A stretch of 64,000 nucleotides of DNA from CAMFLJ01 sp963702555 (lineage in GTDB: Bacteria; Actinomycetota; Acidimicrobiia; Acidimicrobiales; Acidimicrobilacustridaceae), in the NCBI GenBank assembly GCA_963702555.1, contig CAVPCW010000011.1:856064-920063 (forward strand). The letters run 5' to 3'. The position numbers and the translations under genes were made by a program. The notes beneath the pieces are model-generated. The model made no database searches. It was not told the DNA's origin and worked only from the letters and a program-made list of their open reading frames with translations. Positions 7,416 through 15,994 of the stretch are shown here, piece after piece (positions within the stretch are counted from its first letter, which is position 1; every line of letters starts with the position of its first letter).

Positions 7416-8357
7416 TCAGGGCTCGAGCACGACCTTGATGGCGCCGGCCGCCCGGTCGGAGGCCACGGCGAAGGCCTCGGTGGCGGCGTCGAGCGGGAAG
7501 CGATGGGTGATGATCGTGCCCGGCAGCTCGGGCCGGGAGGCGAGCATGGCGGCGGCGACGTCGATGTCACGGGAGGGCCCCGAGCGGTTGTACATGACCG
7601 CCGGAACCAACGTGATCTCCTTCATGGTGACCTCGAGGCCGGGCAGCTCGACCGTGCCGTCCCAGTAGCTGGCCAGGAGCACCACGGTGCCGCCGGGCCG
7701 GCAGCGCCGCACCGCGTCGGCGAGGGCCGACGCCGTGCCCGCCGCCTCGATCACGACGTCGTAGCCGTCGCCGGGCTCGCCGGCACCGAGGCGGGCGGCG
7801 GCCTCCTTCTGGCGGTCGTGGCGGGCGACGAGGTCGACGCTGGCGCCGGCCGCCTGGGCGGCGACCAGTGCGGTCTGCCCGATGGTGCCGCCGCCGATGA
7901 CGGCCACGCGGTCGCCGCCGGCGATGCCGCCGCGGCGCACGCCGTGGACCGCGACGGCGAGGGGCTCGACCAGGCAGCCGTCGGAGACGGCCACCCCCAT
8001 CGGCAGCGGGCTGAGCGCGGACACCGGCACGAGGCACTCCTCGGCCATGCCGCCGTCGTGGCCGACGCCGAACACGATGCCGGGGCCGAGCACGCAGCGG
8101 TGGTAGTCGCCGGCGATGCACGAGGGGCACTCGCCGCAGGGGTCGAGGGGCTCGACGGCGACGGCCCGGCCGTCGGGCAGGAGCCCGGCGAACTCGTGGC
8201 CGAACGTGAGGGGCAGGCCCATGGGGAGCAGGTGGAGGTCGGAGCCGCAGATGCCGGCCGACGCCACCTTCACCACGACGGCGTCGACACCGTCGCTGGT
8301 CGGCCGGGGCACGTCGACGACGCGCGCCTGACCCTCGATGCACCGCACTGCTCTCAT
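7416..8357 (-). CDS. Zinc-dependent medium-chain alcohol dehydrogenase
   Basis: This 313-residue MDR-family protein has the catalytic zinc ligands C37 (GICGSD) and H54-E55 (GHEF). The structural zinc cysteines C74, C77, C80 and C88 are in CGECPSCIAGDYHRC. The NAD(P) fold has VAVIGGGTIGQTAL. The substrate is unknown; the sequence most resembles threonine/polyol dehydrogenase-like members. It is slightly shorter than the usual 340 residues. It stands alone between convergent and co-oriented neighbours. Confidence 0.85.
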   Translation of the reverse strand: MRAVRCIEGQARVVDVPRPTSDGVDAVVVKVASAGICGSDLHLLPMGLPLTFGHEFAGLLPDGRAVAVEPLDPCGECPSCIAGDYHRCVLGPGIVFGVGHDGGMAEECLVPVSALSPLPMGVAVSDGCLVEPLAVAVHGVRRGGIAGGDRVAVIGGGTIGQTALVAAQAAGASVDLVARHDRQKEAAARLGAGEPGDGYDVVIEAAGTASALADAVRRCRPGGTVVLLASYWDGTVELPGLEVTMKEITLVPAVMYNRSGPSRDIDVAAAMLASRPELPGTIITHRFPLDAATEAFAVASDRAAGAIKVVLEP

Positions 8358-8421
8358 GTGTTCCCCCTGGTCGGTCGGGGGGATCGTAGATGCGCCGATG
8401 GCGGGCCGAGCGGCCCGGGGC

Positions 8422-8895
8422 TCAGGAGGGCTCGACCTGCTGGGCGAGGAACAGGGCCTCGCCGAGGGAGGCCACCAGGGCCAGCTGGGTCTCGAGCCAG
8501 TCGGCGTGCTCCTCTTCGCCCTCGAGGATGTGCTCGAGGAGGTCGCGGCTGCCGTGGTCGCCGCGGTCGTAGCAGAGCTCGATGCCGCGGGTGAGGCGCT
8601 CGATGGCCTCCTTCTCGACGTCGAGGGCCAGCTGCAGCTTCTCGGGCACGTCCTCGCCGACCCGGACGGTGCCGAGGCGCTGGAGGTTCGGCACGCCGTC
8701 GAGGTAGAGGATCCGCTCGATGAGGGCCTCGGCGTCCTTCATCTCGTCGATCGACTCGTGCTTGAACTTGGCGCCGAGCTTGTCGTAGCCCCAGTTGTCG
8801 CACATCTTGGCGTCGATGAAGTACTGGTTGATCGCCGTGAGCTCGGCGGTGAGGACCTCGTTGAGGATCTCGATGACCTCGGCGTTGCCTTGCAT
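8422..8895 (-). CDS. bfr: Bacterioferritin
   Basis: The 157-residue bacterioferritin stores iron in a 24-mer shell with haem between subunits. The start MQGNAEVIEILNEVLTAELT and the HESIDEM segment are typical. Haem ligand M52 is present, and ferroxidase ligands E18, E51, E94, E127 and H130 align with E. coli numbering. Position 54, a His ligand in E. coli, is Asp here (EMKDAE), so the ferroxidase centre may be altered. It lies downstream of bfd on the same strand, with iron boxes upstream of bfd. Confidence 0.93.
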   Translation of the reverse strand: MQGNAEVIEILNEVLTAELTAINQYFIDAKMCDNWGYDKLGAKFKHESIDEMKDAEALIERILYLDGVPNLQRLGTVRVGEDVPEKLQLALDVEKEAIERLTRGIELCYDRGDHGSRDLLEHILEGEEEHADWLETQLALVASLGEALFLAQQVEPS

Positions 8896-9047
8896 GTGGG
8901 GGGAGCTCCCTGGGTCGGGGGTGAGATGGTCCCGCGGGTGGTGCGGGAGAGGCTAGGCCGGTCGGGCCTGGTGGTGGGCGGGTCGTTGGTCCCGTCGTGG
9001 CGCGGGCAGTCGCCGGGCGCGCCGGTGGAGCGGGAGCGACTGGCGGG

Positions 9048-9263
9048 TCAGGCCGCGGCGCCGACCCGGGGCCGGATGCCGCAGACGGTCTCGACGGGCA
9101 CGTCGAGGTGGCGGGCGACGGTCTCGGCGATGACGGGCAGGCAGCCGCCGCAGTCGGTGCCGGCGCCGCAGATGTCGGAGACCTCGGGGACGGAGCGGGC
9201 GCCGTCGTCGACGACCGCCTCGATGTCCCTGTGGTTCACCACCTTGCAGTGGCAGACGATCAC
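9048..9263 (-). CDS. bfd: Bacterioferritin-associated ferredoxin, (2Fe-2S)-binding
   Basis: The 71-residue BFD-like protein has the four cysteines in the CHC-x(n)-CGAGTDCGGC arrangement that binds a [2Fe-2S] cluster. Bfd reduces the bacterioferritin core to release iron. GTG 9263 is chosen because GGGAGG lies just upstream; GTG 9281 would place the ribosome binding site inside the gene. Two iron-box palindromes lie upstream, so low iron should induce it. Confidence 0.88.
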   Translation of the reverse strand: MIVCHCKVVNHRDIEAVVDDGARSVPEVSDICGAGTDCGGCLPVIAETVARHLDVPVETVCGIRPRVGAAA

Positions 9264-9296
9264 GTGCCCTCCCGATGTCACCCGACGAGCGTCTGC

Positions 9297-9310
9297 TTAG
9301 GTTGCCCTAA
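9297..9310. promoter_or_regulatory. IdeR/DtxR-like iron box 1
   Basis: TTAGGTTGCCCTAA has perfect 5-base inverted arms (TTAGG/CCTAA) and extends to TTAGGTTGCCCTAACAT. This matches the DtxR/IdeR operator style (TTAGGTTAGGCTAACC-like). It lies 34 bases upstream of the bfd start codon, where binding would block transcription in iron-replete cells. Confidence 0.65.
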
Positions 9311-9330
9311 CATCTCGCATCGGTCAAGCC

Positions 9331-9363
9331 GACCTTTGGCCCTGCGGAGACTTGCCAAAGGTC
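9331..9363. repeat. 10-bp inverted repeat between the iron boxes
   Basis: GACCTTTGGC (9331-9340) and GCCAAAGGTC (9354-9363) are perfect inverted repeats with a 13-base spacer. The element sits exactly between the two iron boxes and could be a second operator or a small hairpin in the leader. Confidence 0.55.
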
Positions 9364-9373
9364 CCGAGTCGAT

Positions 9374-9389
9374 GTTAGGACTACCTAAC
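9374..9389. promoter_or_regulatory. IdeR/DtxR-like iron box 2
   Basis: GTTAGGACTACCTAAC is a perfect inverted repeat (GTTAGG/CCTAAC) of the same operator family as the box at 9297. Two boxes about 77 bases apart suggest cooperative or dual binding upstream of bfd-bfr. The gene on the other side (9479) is transcribed towards the box, so only bfd fits as target. Confidence 0.65.
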
Positions 9390-9478
9390 ACCTGGCCCGG
9401 GTCGTCCACCGTTGAGGGGCGGTCGGCCGACCCGGGCCGAGGTGCTGCGATCGCCCGCCGCAACGAGGTCGGCCCTGG

Positions 9479-10024
9479 TCAGCGGGGTGGGAGCTCGGCC
9501 AGCAGGGCGTACAGCGGGTCGTCGGGCCCCCGGCGGCTGGGGGTGTGGTCCTGCGGCGTAGGCCAGCGGTTGCCCTCGGCGGGGGCGGTGACCCACTCGG
9601 TGGTGGCGATGCGCCGGGCGATCAGCCACGGGCCGCCGTCACGGCGCTCGAGCCGGTCGAGGTAGCGGAACCCGACGGTGAGGTTCCGCCGCGGGTCGGG
9701 GTCGTCGGAGCGGTGGTGGGAGATCCCGTAGGTCTCGGCGACGGCGACGTCGCCGGCGATCGTGGCCAGGTGGTTGGCCACCAGGTGCATGGTGGCGTCG
9801 TACTTCGAGAGGAGGCGGAACGCCCAGGTCACGAACTCGTCGATGGTGCCGTCGAACGCGCCATGGGTGTCGGTGGCGTCCGGGTGGTAGCAGCCGCGCA
9901 CCACGTCAGCGTCGAGGCGGTCGATGCCGCGGCAGTAGCGCAGGATCACCTCGTGCACGGCCTGCTTGTCCAGCAGTTCGGCGAGGGCGGCGGGGTCGGG
10001 CCCGGTGGGTGAGGGAAGGGTCAC
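9479..10024 (-). CDS. SnoaL/NTF2-like nuclear transport factor 2 family protein
   Basis: The 181-residue protein is an NTF2-like cone fold of the SnoaL_4 type: LLDKQAVHEVILRYCRGIDRLD, then CYHPDATDTHG and HLVANHLATI. Such proteins are cyclase, isomerase or dehydratase-like enzymes or binding proteins, common in actinobacterial steroid and aromatic catabolism. The frame extends far upstream, but GTG 10024 gives the normal family length. Substrate unknown. Confidence 0.8.
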   Translation of the reverse strand: MTLPSPTGPDPAALAELLDKQAVHEVILRYCRGIDRLDADVVRGCYHPDATDTHGAFDGTIDEFVTWAFRLLSKYDATMHLVANHLATIAGDVAVAETYGISHHRSDDPDPRRNLTVGFRYLDRLERRDGGPWLIARRIATTEWVTAPAEGNRWPTPQDHTPSRRGPDDPLYALLAELPPR

Positions 10025-10123
10025 GTCTGCGGAGCGTAGGTTCCTGGTATCAACAAGTGGGTCTCCACGGCGGCGATCGGGCACCAGGCCCGTCCCGCAC
10101 GCCTCGGCGACCGAAGGTTCTCC

Positions 10124-11674
10124 GTGTCCTCTCGCATCGCCACCAACGCCTCGGTCGGCGTGATCACCCGCTCCCGCCGCGCCGCGGCGTCCGTGTGGGC
10201 TGCGGTCGCGGCGTTGCCGTGGGGCGCGCAGATGGTGGCCGTCCTCGCCGTCACCACCGTGATCGCCCGCTCGCCCGGCCTGCTCTACAACGGGCTCTTC
10301 GACCGCGATGAGGCCTACCTGAGCGTGATGGGCGACGTCATGCGGGGCGGCGGCACCCTCTACGTCGACGTCATCGACCGCAAGCCGCCGCTCGTCCCGC
10401 TCGCCTACGAGCTGGCCCGCAGCCTCAGCGTCGACATGCGCATGGTGCGCCTCCTGTGCGCCCTCGCCGTGCTGGCCAACGGGGTGCTCGTGGCCCTGCT
10501 CGTGCGCCGGCTCTCGGGCAGCCGCAACGCCGCCCTGGCCGGCGGGGTGCTGGCCGTGCTCGGCACCGCCTGGTTCCTGCCCGCCGACGCCCAAGCCGCC
10601 AACTTCGAGCTGTGGGGCCTCGCCCCCGCCACCGGCGCGGTGCTGGCCGCGGTCGTCGCGCGCGACAAGGGGGCCACGGCGTGGCGGTGGTTCCTCGCCG
10701 CCGGAGCGCTCGTCGCCGTGGCCGCCCACGCCAAGCAGCCGTACATCGCGGCGGGCCTCCCCGTGGCCTTCGAAGCGGTGCGGGCCCACACCGGTCGGCG
10801 CCGCAACGTCGTCGCCGGCGCCGCCGGTGCCGTGTTCGCCACCCTGCCGCTGCTCCTGCTCGTCGACCTCGGCTCGCTGTGGCGCTGGGCCTGGGCCGAC
10901 AACGGCGACTACCTCGACGGCGGGCTCTCCACGGCGCGGGCGCTCGGCGTCGGGCTGGGTCTCACCGTCGTGTTCCTCTGCTTCCACCTGCCGCTGCTCT
11001 ACGGCTTCTGGGCCGCGGTCACCCGGCGGGTGAAGCTCGACCCCGCGGTGCTGGTGTGGGCGCTCGCCTCTCTCGCGGTCATCCCGCTCGGGCTGCGCTT
11101 CTTCGGCCACTACTACCAGCAGCTCGTGCCGCCCCTGGCGGTGCTCTCCGGCGTCGCGCTGGCCACGGCCTCGCGATGGGCATGGCGCGTGGTGGGCGCG
11201 GCGGCCGCGGTCGCCACGGTCGTGCTGCTCGTGGTGTCGTTCGCCCACCGGCCCGACCTGACGAACTTCACCGCCCTCGGTCGCTACGTGCAGCGAACCA
11301 CGGCGCCCGATGACCGCATCCTGGTCTGGGGCGCGCTGCCCGACGTCTACATCTCGGCCCAGCGCCAGCCCGCCGGCGTGTTCCTCCACGACGGCTACCT
11401 CACCGGCAACTGGGCCAGCCGCTCGACCGTGCTCCCGGCCTCGGTCGTGGGCGAGGAGCCCTACCGCGAGCGGTGGGCGATGTTCTTCGAGGACTTCGCC
11501 GGCGACCCGCCGGAGATCGTGATCGACGCCGCCCGCCCGGGCACCGACTGGGCGGCCTACCCGCCGAGCCGGTACCCCCTCGGGGCCGTCCTCGACCAGT
11601 GCTACGACCAGGTCGCCCTGATCGACGGGCTGCCGATCTGGCGTCGCGACAACGTCGCCTGCCCGACGCCGTAG
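10124..11674 (+). CDS. GT39/DPM-type membrane glycosyltransferase
   Basis: The 516-residue integral membrane protein has about nine to ten hydrophobic segments. A DRDEAY motif in the first extracytoplasmic loop (residues 60-65) is the acidic pair typical of GT-C polyprenyl-phosphate-dependent glycosyltransferases. A soluble C-terminal segment (from about 385) includes RILVWGALPDVYISA, seen in hypothetical GT39 proteins of actinobacteria. It may transfer sugars to wall polymers or proteins outside the membrane; the acceptor is unknown. GTG start at 10124. Confidence 0.75.
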   Translation: MSSRIATNASVGVITRSRRAAASVWAAVAALPWGAQMVAVLAVTTVIARSPGLLYNGLFDRDEAYLSVMGDVMRGGGTLYVDVIDRKPPLVPLAYELARSLSVDMRMVRLLCALAVLANGVLVALLVRRLSGSRNAALAGGVLAVLGTAWFLPADAQAANFELWGLAPATGAVLAAVVARDKGATAWRWFLAAGALVAVAAHAKQPYIAAGLPVAFEAVRAHTGRRRNVVAGAAGAVFATLPLLLLVDLGSLWRWAWADNGDYLDGGLSTARALGVGLGLTVVFLCFHLPLLYGFWAAVTRRVKLDPAVLVWALASLAVIPLGLRFFGHYYQQLVPPLAVLSGVALATASRWAWRVVGAAAAVATVVLLVVSFAHRPDLTNFTALGRYVQRTTAPDDRILVWGALPDVYISAQRQPAGVFLHDGYLTGNWASRSTVLPASVVGEEPYRERWAMFFEDFAGDPPEIVIDAARPGTDWAAYPPSRYPLGAVLDQCYDQVALIDGLPIWRRDNVACPTP

Positions 11675-11720
11675 GGCCGCTCGCCGGCGGCCGCTCTGAC
11701 GTCGGGCAGGTCCCGGGTGG

Positions 11721-12479
11721 TCAGTCGACGGCGGTGGTGCCGCCGTCGACGATGAACGACTGGCCGGTGATGAACGAGGCGCCGCTGCTCAGCAGGAAGG
11801 CGACGGGCTCGCCGATCTCGCGGGGCTGGCCGAGGCGCCCGAGAGGGGCGCTGGCCTGGAAGCCCTCCTGGACGCCGGGGACCTGCAGGGCCGGGGCGAG
11901 CATGGGCGTCTCGATGTAGCCGGGGCACACGGCGTTGACGCGCACGCCCTGCGGGCCGAGCTGCTGGGCCATCGAGCGCACGGCGCCGAGCATGCCCGCC
12001 TTGGACGCGCAGTAGGCGGGGATGGCGGCGTTGCCGATCCAGCCCTCGATGGAGGAGATGCCGACCACGGCCGAGCCCGGGTTGGCGGTGAGCTCGGGCA
12101 GCAGGGCCTGCACCAGCATCGGGAAGGCGGTGAGGTTGATGGACAGCACGAAGTCCCAGCCCTCGCGGCTGATGGAGCCCACCGGCTCGGCCAGCACGGT
12201 GCCGGCGGCGTGGACGAGGCCGCCGATGGGGCCGACCGCGGCCCGGCTCTGCTCGATGGCGCCCGGGTAGTTCGCCCCGTCGCTCACGTCGACCCCGAGG
12301 CCGACGGTGGCCACGCCGAACGTGGCGGCCAGCTCGGCGGCGGCGGCCGAGGCTGCGTCGGCGTTGAGGTCCCAGAGCGCGACGGCCCGGCCCTGCTCGG
12401 CGAGCGCGGTGGCGCTGGCCAGGCCGATGCCCGAGGCGCCTCCGGTGACGATGACGGCGGTGGTGACGTCGTTCCCCAT
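11721..12479 (-). CDS. SDR family oxidoreductase
   Basis: The 252-residue short-chain dehydrogenase has the NAD(P) motif TGGASGIGLA (residues 12-21), the HAAGTV segment in place of NNAG, and a catalytic Ser plus Y-C-A-S-K active site. It ends with FIVDGGTTAVD, normal for classical SDRs. The substrate is unknown. It follows the PadR regulator gene on the same strand by about 42 bases, so the two may form one unit. Confidence 0.85.
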   Translation of the reverse strand: MGNDVTTAVIVTGGASGIGLASATALAEQGRAVALWDLNADAASAAAAELAATFGVATVGLGVDVSDGANYPGAIEQSRAAVGPIGGLVHAAGTVLAEPVGSISREGWDFVLSINLTAFPMLVQALLPELTANPGSAVVGISSIEGWIGNAAIPAYCASKAGMLGAVRSMAQQLGPQGVRVNAVCPGYIETPMLAPALQVPGVQEGFQASAPLGRLGQPREIGEPVAFLLSSGASFITGQSFIVDGGTTAVD

Positions 12480-12521
12480 GTGTGATCCCCCTGTTGTTGT
12501 GATGGTGCGGTGGTGGGCCGC

Positions 12522-13103
12522 TCAGCGGCCGGTGGTGTCGAGCTCGTCGAGGTCGGCGAGCATCTGGTCGGTGAGGGCGAGCTCGTCCTCGATGCGGCGG
12601 CACGTCCACCGGCCGACGAGGGCCGGGTAGGCCCAGTCCGGCTCGGTGGCGGCGGTGTCGGCCGAGAGGCGGGCGGCCTCGAGGTCGGCCCTCAGGGTGG
12701 TCCGGTGGGCCTCGATCTCCTGGCGGAGGCGGTCCGGTGGGGCCATGTGGCCGAGCCACAGCCGCAGCATCAGGCCGTGCTTGAGCACGGTGGCCTCGGG
12801 GTCGGTCTCGACCTGCCAGCGCTCGAGGGCCTCGCGGCCGGCCGGGGTGATGGCGTAGACCCGCTTGCCCCGGACGTCGTCGCGGGCCACCACGTGGCTC
12901 ACGACCAGGCCAAGGTCCTCCAGGCGGCGCAGCTCGGCGTAGATCTGGCTGGTGGCCGGGCTCCAGTAGAAGAACCGGAGGATGGAGTCGGCCCACTGTT
13001 TGATGTCGTAGCCGGAGAGCTCGCGCTCGAAGCTCAGCAGGCCGAGCACCGCCCACGCCGTGGCGGGGATGGCGGGCAGCTCGTTCCCCTCGGCGGCGCT
13101 CAC
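12522..13103 (-). CDS. PadR family transcriptional regulator
   Basis: The 193-residue PadR-type repressor has an N-terminal winged helix starting TAWAVLGLLSFERELSGYDI, with SQIYAELRRLEDLGLV as the recognition helix region. The C-terminal domain is the alpha-helical Vir_act_alpha_C type. PadR proteins usually bind small aromatic or drug-like ligands. It lies directly upstream of the SDR gene on the same strand and probably controls it. Confidence 0.86.
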   Translation of the reverse strand: MSAAEGNELPAIPATAWAVLGLLSFERELSGYDIKQWADSILRFFYWSPATSQIYAELRRLEDLGLVVSHVVARDDVRGKRVYAITPAGREALERWQVETDPEATVLKHGLMLRLWLGHMAPPDRLRQEIEAHRTTLRADLEAARLSADTAATEPDWAYPALVGRWTCRRIEDELALTDQMLADLDELDTTGR

Positions 13104-13167
13104 CGGTTCATCCCACCACAGGCCCGATCGACCTTCAACCAGGACTACTCCGGTTCGTCTCTCGTGG

Positions 13168-14610
13168 TCAGGCCGAGGGGGGCCACGGGGCGAGGCGGGG
13201 CCAGGGGAGGGCCTCCTCGATCGCGAGCGCCAGGCGCAGGAGGGTCGCCTCGCTGCCCATGCGGCCGGCGAACTGCAGCCCGAAGGGCAGGCCGTTGCCG
13301 TCGAGGCCGGAGGGGATCGACATGGCCGGCTGGCCGGTCACGTTGAACACGCCGGTGAAGTCGGTGAAGCGGCCGGCCCGGGTGAACATCGACTGGAGGT
13401 CGTTGGCGTCGAGGTACCCGAGCTCGGGCACCGGCTCGACGATGGTCGGCGTGAGCCACAGGTCGTAGGTGCGGTGGAACTCGCCGAGGTCGTGGCTGAC
13501 CTGCTCCATGGCCAGCTGGGCCCGCACCAGCGCGGTGGCCGGCGCGGCCGAGAGGCCGTCGTGCACCGCCCGGGTGAGGGCCTCGAGGTCGTCGTCGGCC
13601 AGCTCGCGACCGAGCTCGGCGAGGCGGTCCTCGATGCCGACCGCCGACACCGCGCCCATGATCGTGCTCATCGCGGTGGTGACCTGGGTCGGGTCGTAGG
13701 CGGGGGAGGCCTCCTCGACCCGGTGGCCCGTCTCCAGCAGCACCTCGATCATGCGCTCCATGGCGGCGAGCGAGGCGGGGTGGCCCTCGTTGCCGGCCAC
13801 CGAGGTGGTGGCGTAGGCGATGCGCAGGGTCTCGGGTGCGGTGGCGAGCGCGGCGGTGAACGAGCCTTCGGGGGGCGGGGCAGGTGAGGCGTAGGCGTCG
13901 CCGGGCACGGGGCCGGCGAGAGCATCGAGGATGGCAGCGCTGTCACGGACCGTGCGGGTGACGGCGTGCCCGATGGTGAGCGGGTAGGGGCCGACGCCCG
14001 GTGCCGGCCAGGCCGGGGTGCGGCCCCGGGAGGGCTTCAGGCCGAAGAGCCCGCACGACGAGGCGGGTATGCGGATGGAGCCGCCGCCGTCGTTGGCGTG
14101 GGCGGCTGGCACGATGCCGGCGGCGACCGAGGCGGCCGACCCGCCCGAGGAGCCGCCGACCGAGTGGGTGGTGCGCCACGGGTTGCGGGTCGGGCCGTGC
14201 AGCAGGGGCTCGGTGCTGGCGTTCTTGCCCATCTCGGGGGTGTTGGTGTTGCCGAGGATCAGGAGGCCGGCGGCCTTGAAGCGGCGGGTGAGCTCGCAGT
14301 CCTCGGTGGCGACGTTGTCGGCCCAGAGGCGCGAGCCGCGGGTGGAGGGGAGCCCGGCGACGTCGCAGCCGAGGTCCTTCACCAGGAAGGGGACGCCGGC
14401 GAGCGGGCCGGTGGGGCCGGCGTCGGCCTCGGCCAGCGCCTCGTCGTACCGGGTGGCGATGACCGCGTTGAGGGTGCCGTTGCGGGCCTCGATGCGGGCG
14501 ATGGACGCTTCGGCCAGCTGACGGGGCGAGAGCTCGCCGGCGGCCACCAGCCCGGCGAGGCCGACGGCGTCCTGGTCGTCGAGCAGCGCGTCGATGTCGT
14601 GGTCGGCCAT
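13168..14610 (-). CDS. Amidase (amidase signature family)
   Basis: The 480-residue amidase-signature enzyme hydrolyses a carboxamide. The Ser-cisSer-Lys triad is visible as K78 (FLVKDLG), S154 in GGSSGGSAAS and nucleophile S178 in GGGSIRIPASS. The C-terminal part shows the usual FNVTGQPAMSIPSG motif. The substrate is not predictable; GatA is unlikely because no GatB or GatC neighbours exist. ATG 14610. Confidence 0.88.
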   Translation of the reverse strand: MADHDIDALLDDQDAVGLAGLVAAGELSPRQLAEASIARIEARNGTLNAVIATRYDEALAEADAGPTGPLAGVPFLVKDLGCDVAGLPSTRGSRLWADNVATEDCELTRRFKAAGLLILGNTNTPEMGKNASTEPLLHGPTRNPWRTTHSVGGSSGGSAASVAAGIVPAAHANDGGGSIRIPASSCGLFGLKPSRGRTPAWPAPGVGPYPLTIGHAVTRTVRDSAAILDALAGPVPGDAYASPAPPPEGSFTAALATAPETLRIAYATTSVAGNEGHPASLAAMERMIEVLLETGHRVEEASPAYDPTQVTTAMSTIMGAVSAVGIEDRLAELGRELADDDLEALTRAVHDGLSAAPATALVRAQLAMEQVSHDLGEFHRTYDLWLTPTIVEPVPELGYLDANDLQSMFTRAGRFTDFTGVFNVTGQPAMSIPSGLDGNGLPFGLQFAGRMGSEATLLRLALAIEEALPWPRLAPWPPSA

Positions 14611-14762
14611 GGGTTCCCCCCTGCGATGCGGCGGCGCCCGGCTCGATCAGCCCGGCGCCCTGTGGCCGCAGCTTGGCACGGCGATGGCCCTCGGCAGGCG
14701 GGCCGGGCTGTTCGAGCTGCGCTCCGGGCGGTCCAGCGGACGGTGCTGCTAGACACGCCGGC

Positions 14763-15548
14763 ATGGCAGACACGGGGGTCCTGGCCGGCACACGAGCGAT
14801 CGTCGTCGGGGGTAGCAGCGGCATCGGCCTGGCGACGGCTCGCCTGCTGGCGGCCGACGGCTGCCGGGTGACGATCGCCGGGCGCGACGAGGCCCGGCTC
14901 ACCGGCGCGGTGGTCGGGCTGGCGGCCGAGGGGCTGGAGGTCCACCCGGTGCGGTGCGACACGCTCATCGCCTCCGACGTGGCCCGGGCCGTCGAGGTGG
15001 CGTGCGAGGGCGACCGCCTCGACATCGCCGTCACCGTGCCGGGCGGCGGCACGCCGATGAACGTCCTCGACTACGAGCCCGAGCAGTTCTCGGCCGAGGT
15101 CGACAAGAACGTGTTCCCCGTCTTCACACTGCTCAAGTACGGGTGCGAGCGCATGACCGCCGGCGGCTCGTTCATCGCCGTGTCGTCGACGGCCGCGGTG
15201 TTCTCGACCCGCGGCCTGGCCTCGTACCGGGCGGGCAAGGCGGCGGTCGACGCACTGGTCGACGTGGCCGCCGACGAGCTGGGGGAGAAGGGCATCCGGG
15301 TGAACTCCGTGCGGCCCGGCCTCACCCGCACCGAGAGCACCACCGGCATCTTCGCCAACCACGCGCTCCTCTCCCGGTTCCTCGAGCAGCAGGCGATCCC
15401 CCGAGGGGGCGAGGCGGTCGACATCGGCGCCGCCATCCGCTTCCTCGCCGGCCCGGAGTCGTCGTGGATCACCGGTCAGCACCTCACCGTCGATGGTGGC
15501 CACACCCTGCGGGCCATGCCCGACATGCGCCCGCCGTCGAAGGGCTGA
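14763..15548 (+). CDS. SDR family oxidoreductase
   Basis: The 261-residue short-chain dehydrogenase has the cofactor motif VGGSSGIGLAT, the central TVPGGGTPMN replacing NNAG, a catalytic Ser in AVSSTA and Y-R-A-G-K active site. WITGQHLTVDGGH ends the core. It is divergent from the amidase. An upstream in-frame ATG exists, but ATG 14763 places the Rossmann motif at the normal distance from the N-terminus. Confidence 0.85.
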   Translation: MADTGVLAGTRAIVVGGSSGIGLATARLLAADGCRVTIAGRDEARLTGAVVGLAAEGLEVHPVRCDTLIASDVARAVEVACEGDRLDIAVTVPGGGTPMNVLDYEPEQFSAEVDKNVFPVFTLLKYGCERMTAGGSFIAVSSTAAVFSTRGLASYRAGKAAVDALVDVAADELGEKGIRVNSVRPGLTRTESTTGIFANHALLSRFLEQQAIPRGGEAVDIGAAIRFLAGPESSWITGQHLTVDGGHTLRAMPDMRPPSKG

Positions 15549-15558
15549 GGGCCGGTCG

Positions 15559-15750
15559 TCAGGACGACGGGCACCCGTCGTAGCCGCCGAGCGACGTCGT
15601 GATCCTCGCCCGCTCCGGCGTGACGAAGCGGAGGTCGGCGTGCTCGTCGAGGAAGGCCTGCCATCCGGCGTCCTCGACGTAGCGGATGGAGCTCCTGATC
15701 GGTGTACCGACGATCGGGAGGACGTGCCAACGGTCGAGAGGTTCCAGTTG
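15559..15750 (-). pseudogene. Remnant C-terminal open frame, unknown family
   Basis: An open frame of 63 codons without a start codon ends with a protein-like sequence containing RYVEDAGWQAFLDEHADLRF and ending TTSLGGYDGCPSS. It looks like the C-terminus of a real protein, not random antisense. Its upstream edge coincides with the left arm of the inverted repeat at 15741. No family was recognised. It may be a gene truncated by an insertion or deletion. Confidence 0.4.
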
Positions 15751-15831
15751 TCAGCGACAGTGCTGGCGGCCTCGCTGGGTGGCCCGATCCGACCACGCGT
15801 GACCACGAGCGATGTCGCTGAGAACTGGAAC
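15741..15831. repeat. 91-bp element with 21-bp imperfect terminal inverted repeats
   Basis: The arms 15741-15761 and 15811-15831 match in 18 of 21 positions; one arm reads GTTCCAGTTGTCAGCGACAG. No gene is encoded between them. The form resembles a MITE or decayed insertion-sequence ends. The remaining bases to the next gene at 15995 show no feature I can identify. Confidence 0.45.
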
Positions 15832-15994
15832 ACAACGGCCCGCGGCGGACCCTCCCGGAAGGGGGTCCCGCCCTCAAGATCCGCTCAATTGTTGGTCGGC
15901 GAACGGATTGGTCCGGTGTGGCTGCTGATGCGCTGGCTAAGGTCGCGCCCCGGCAGACGAGTCGTTCGTCGCCAGCATGTGCCTAGGAGGCTCC

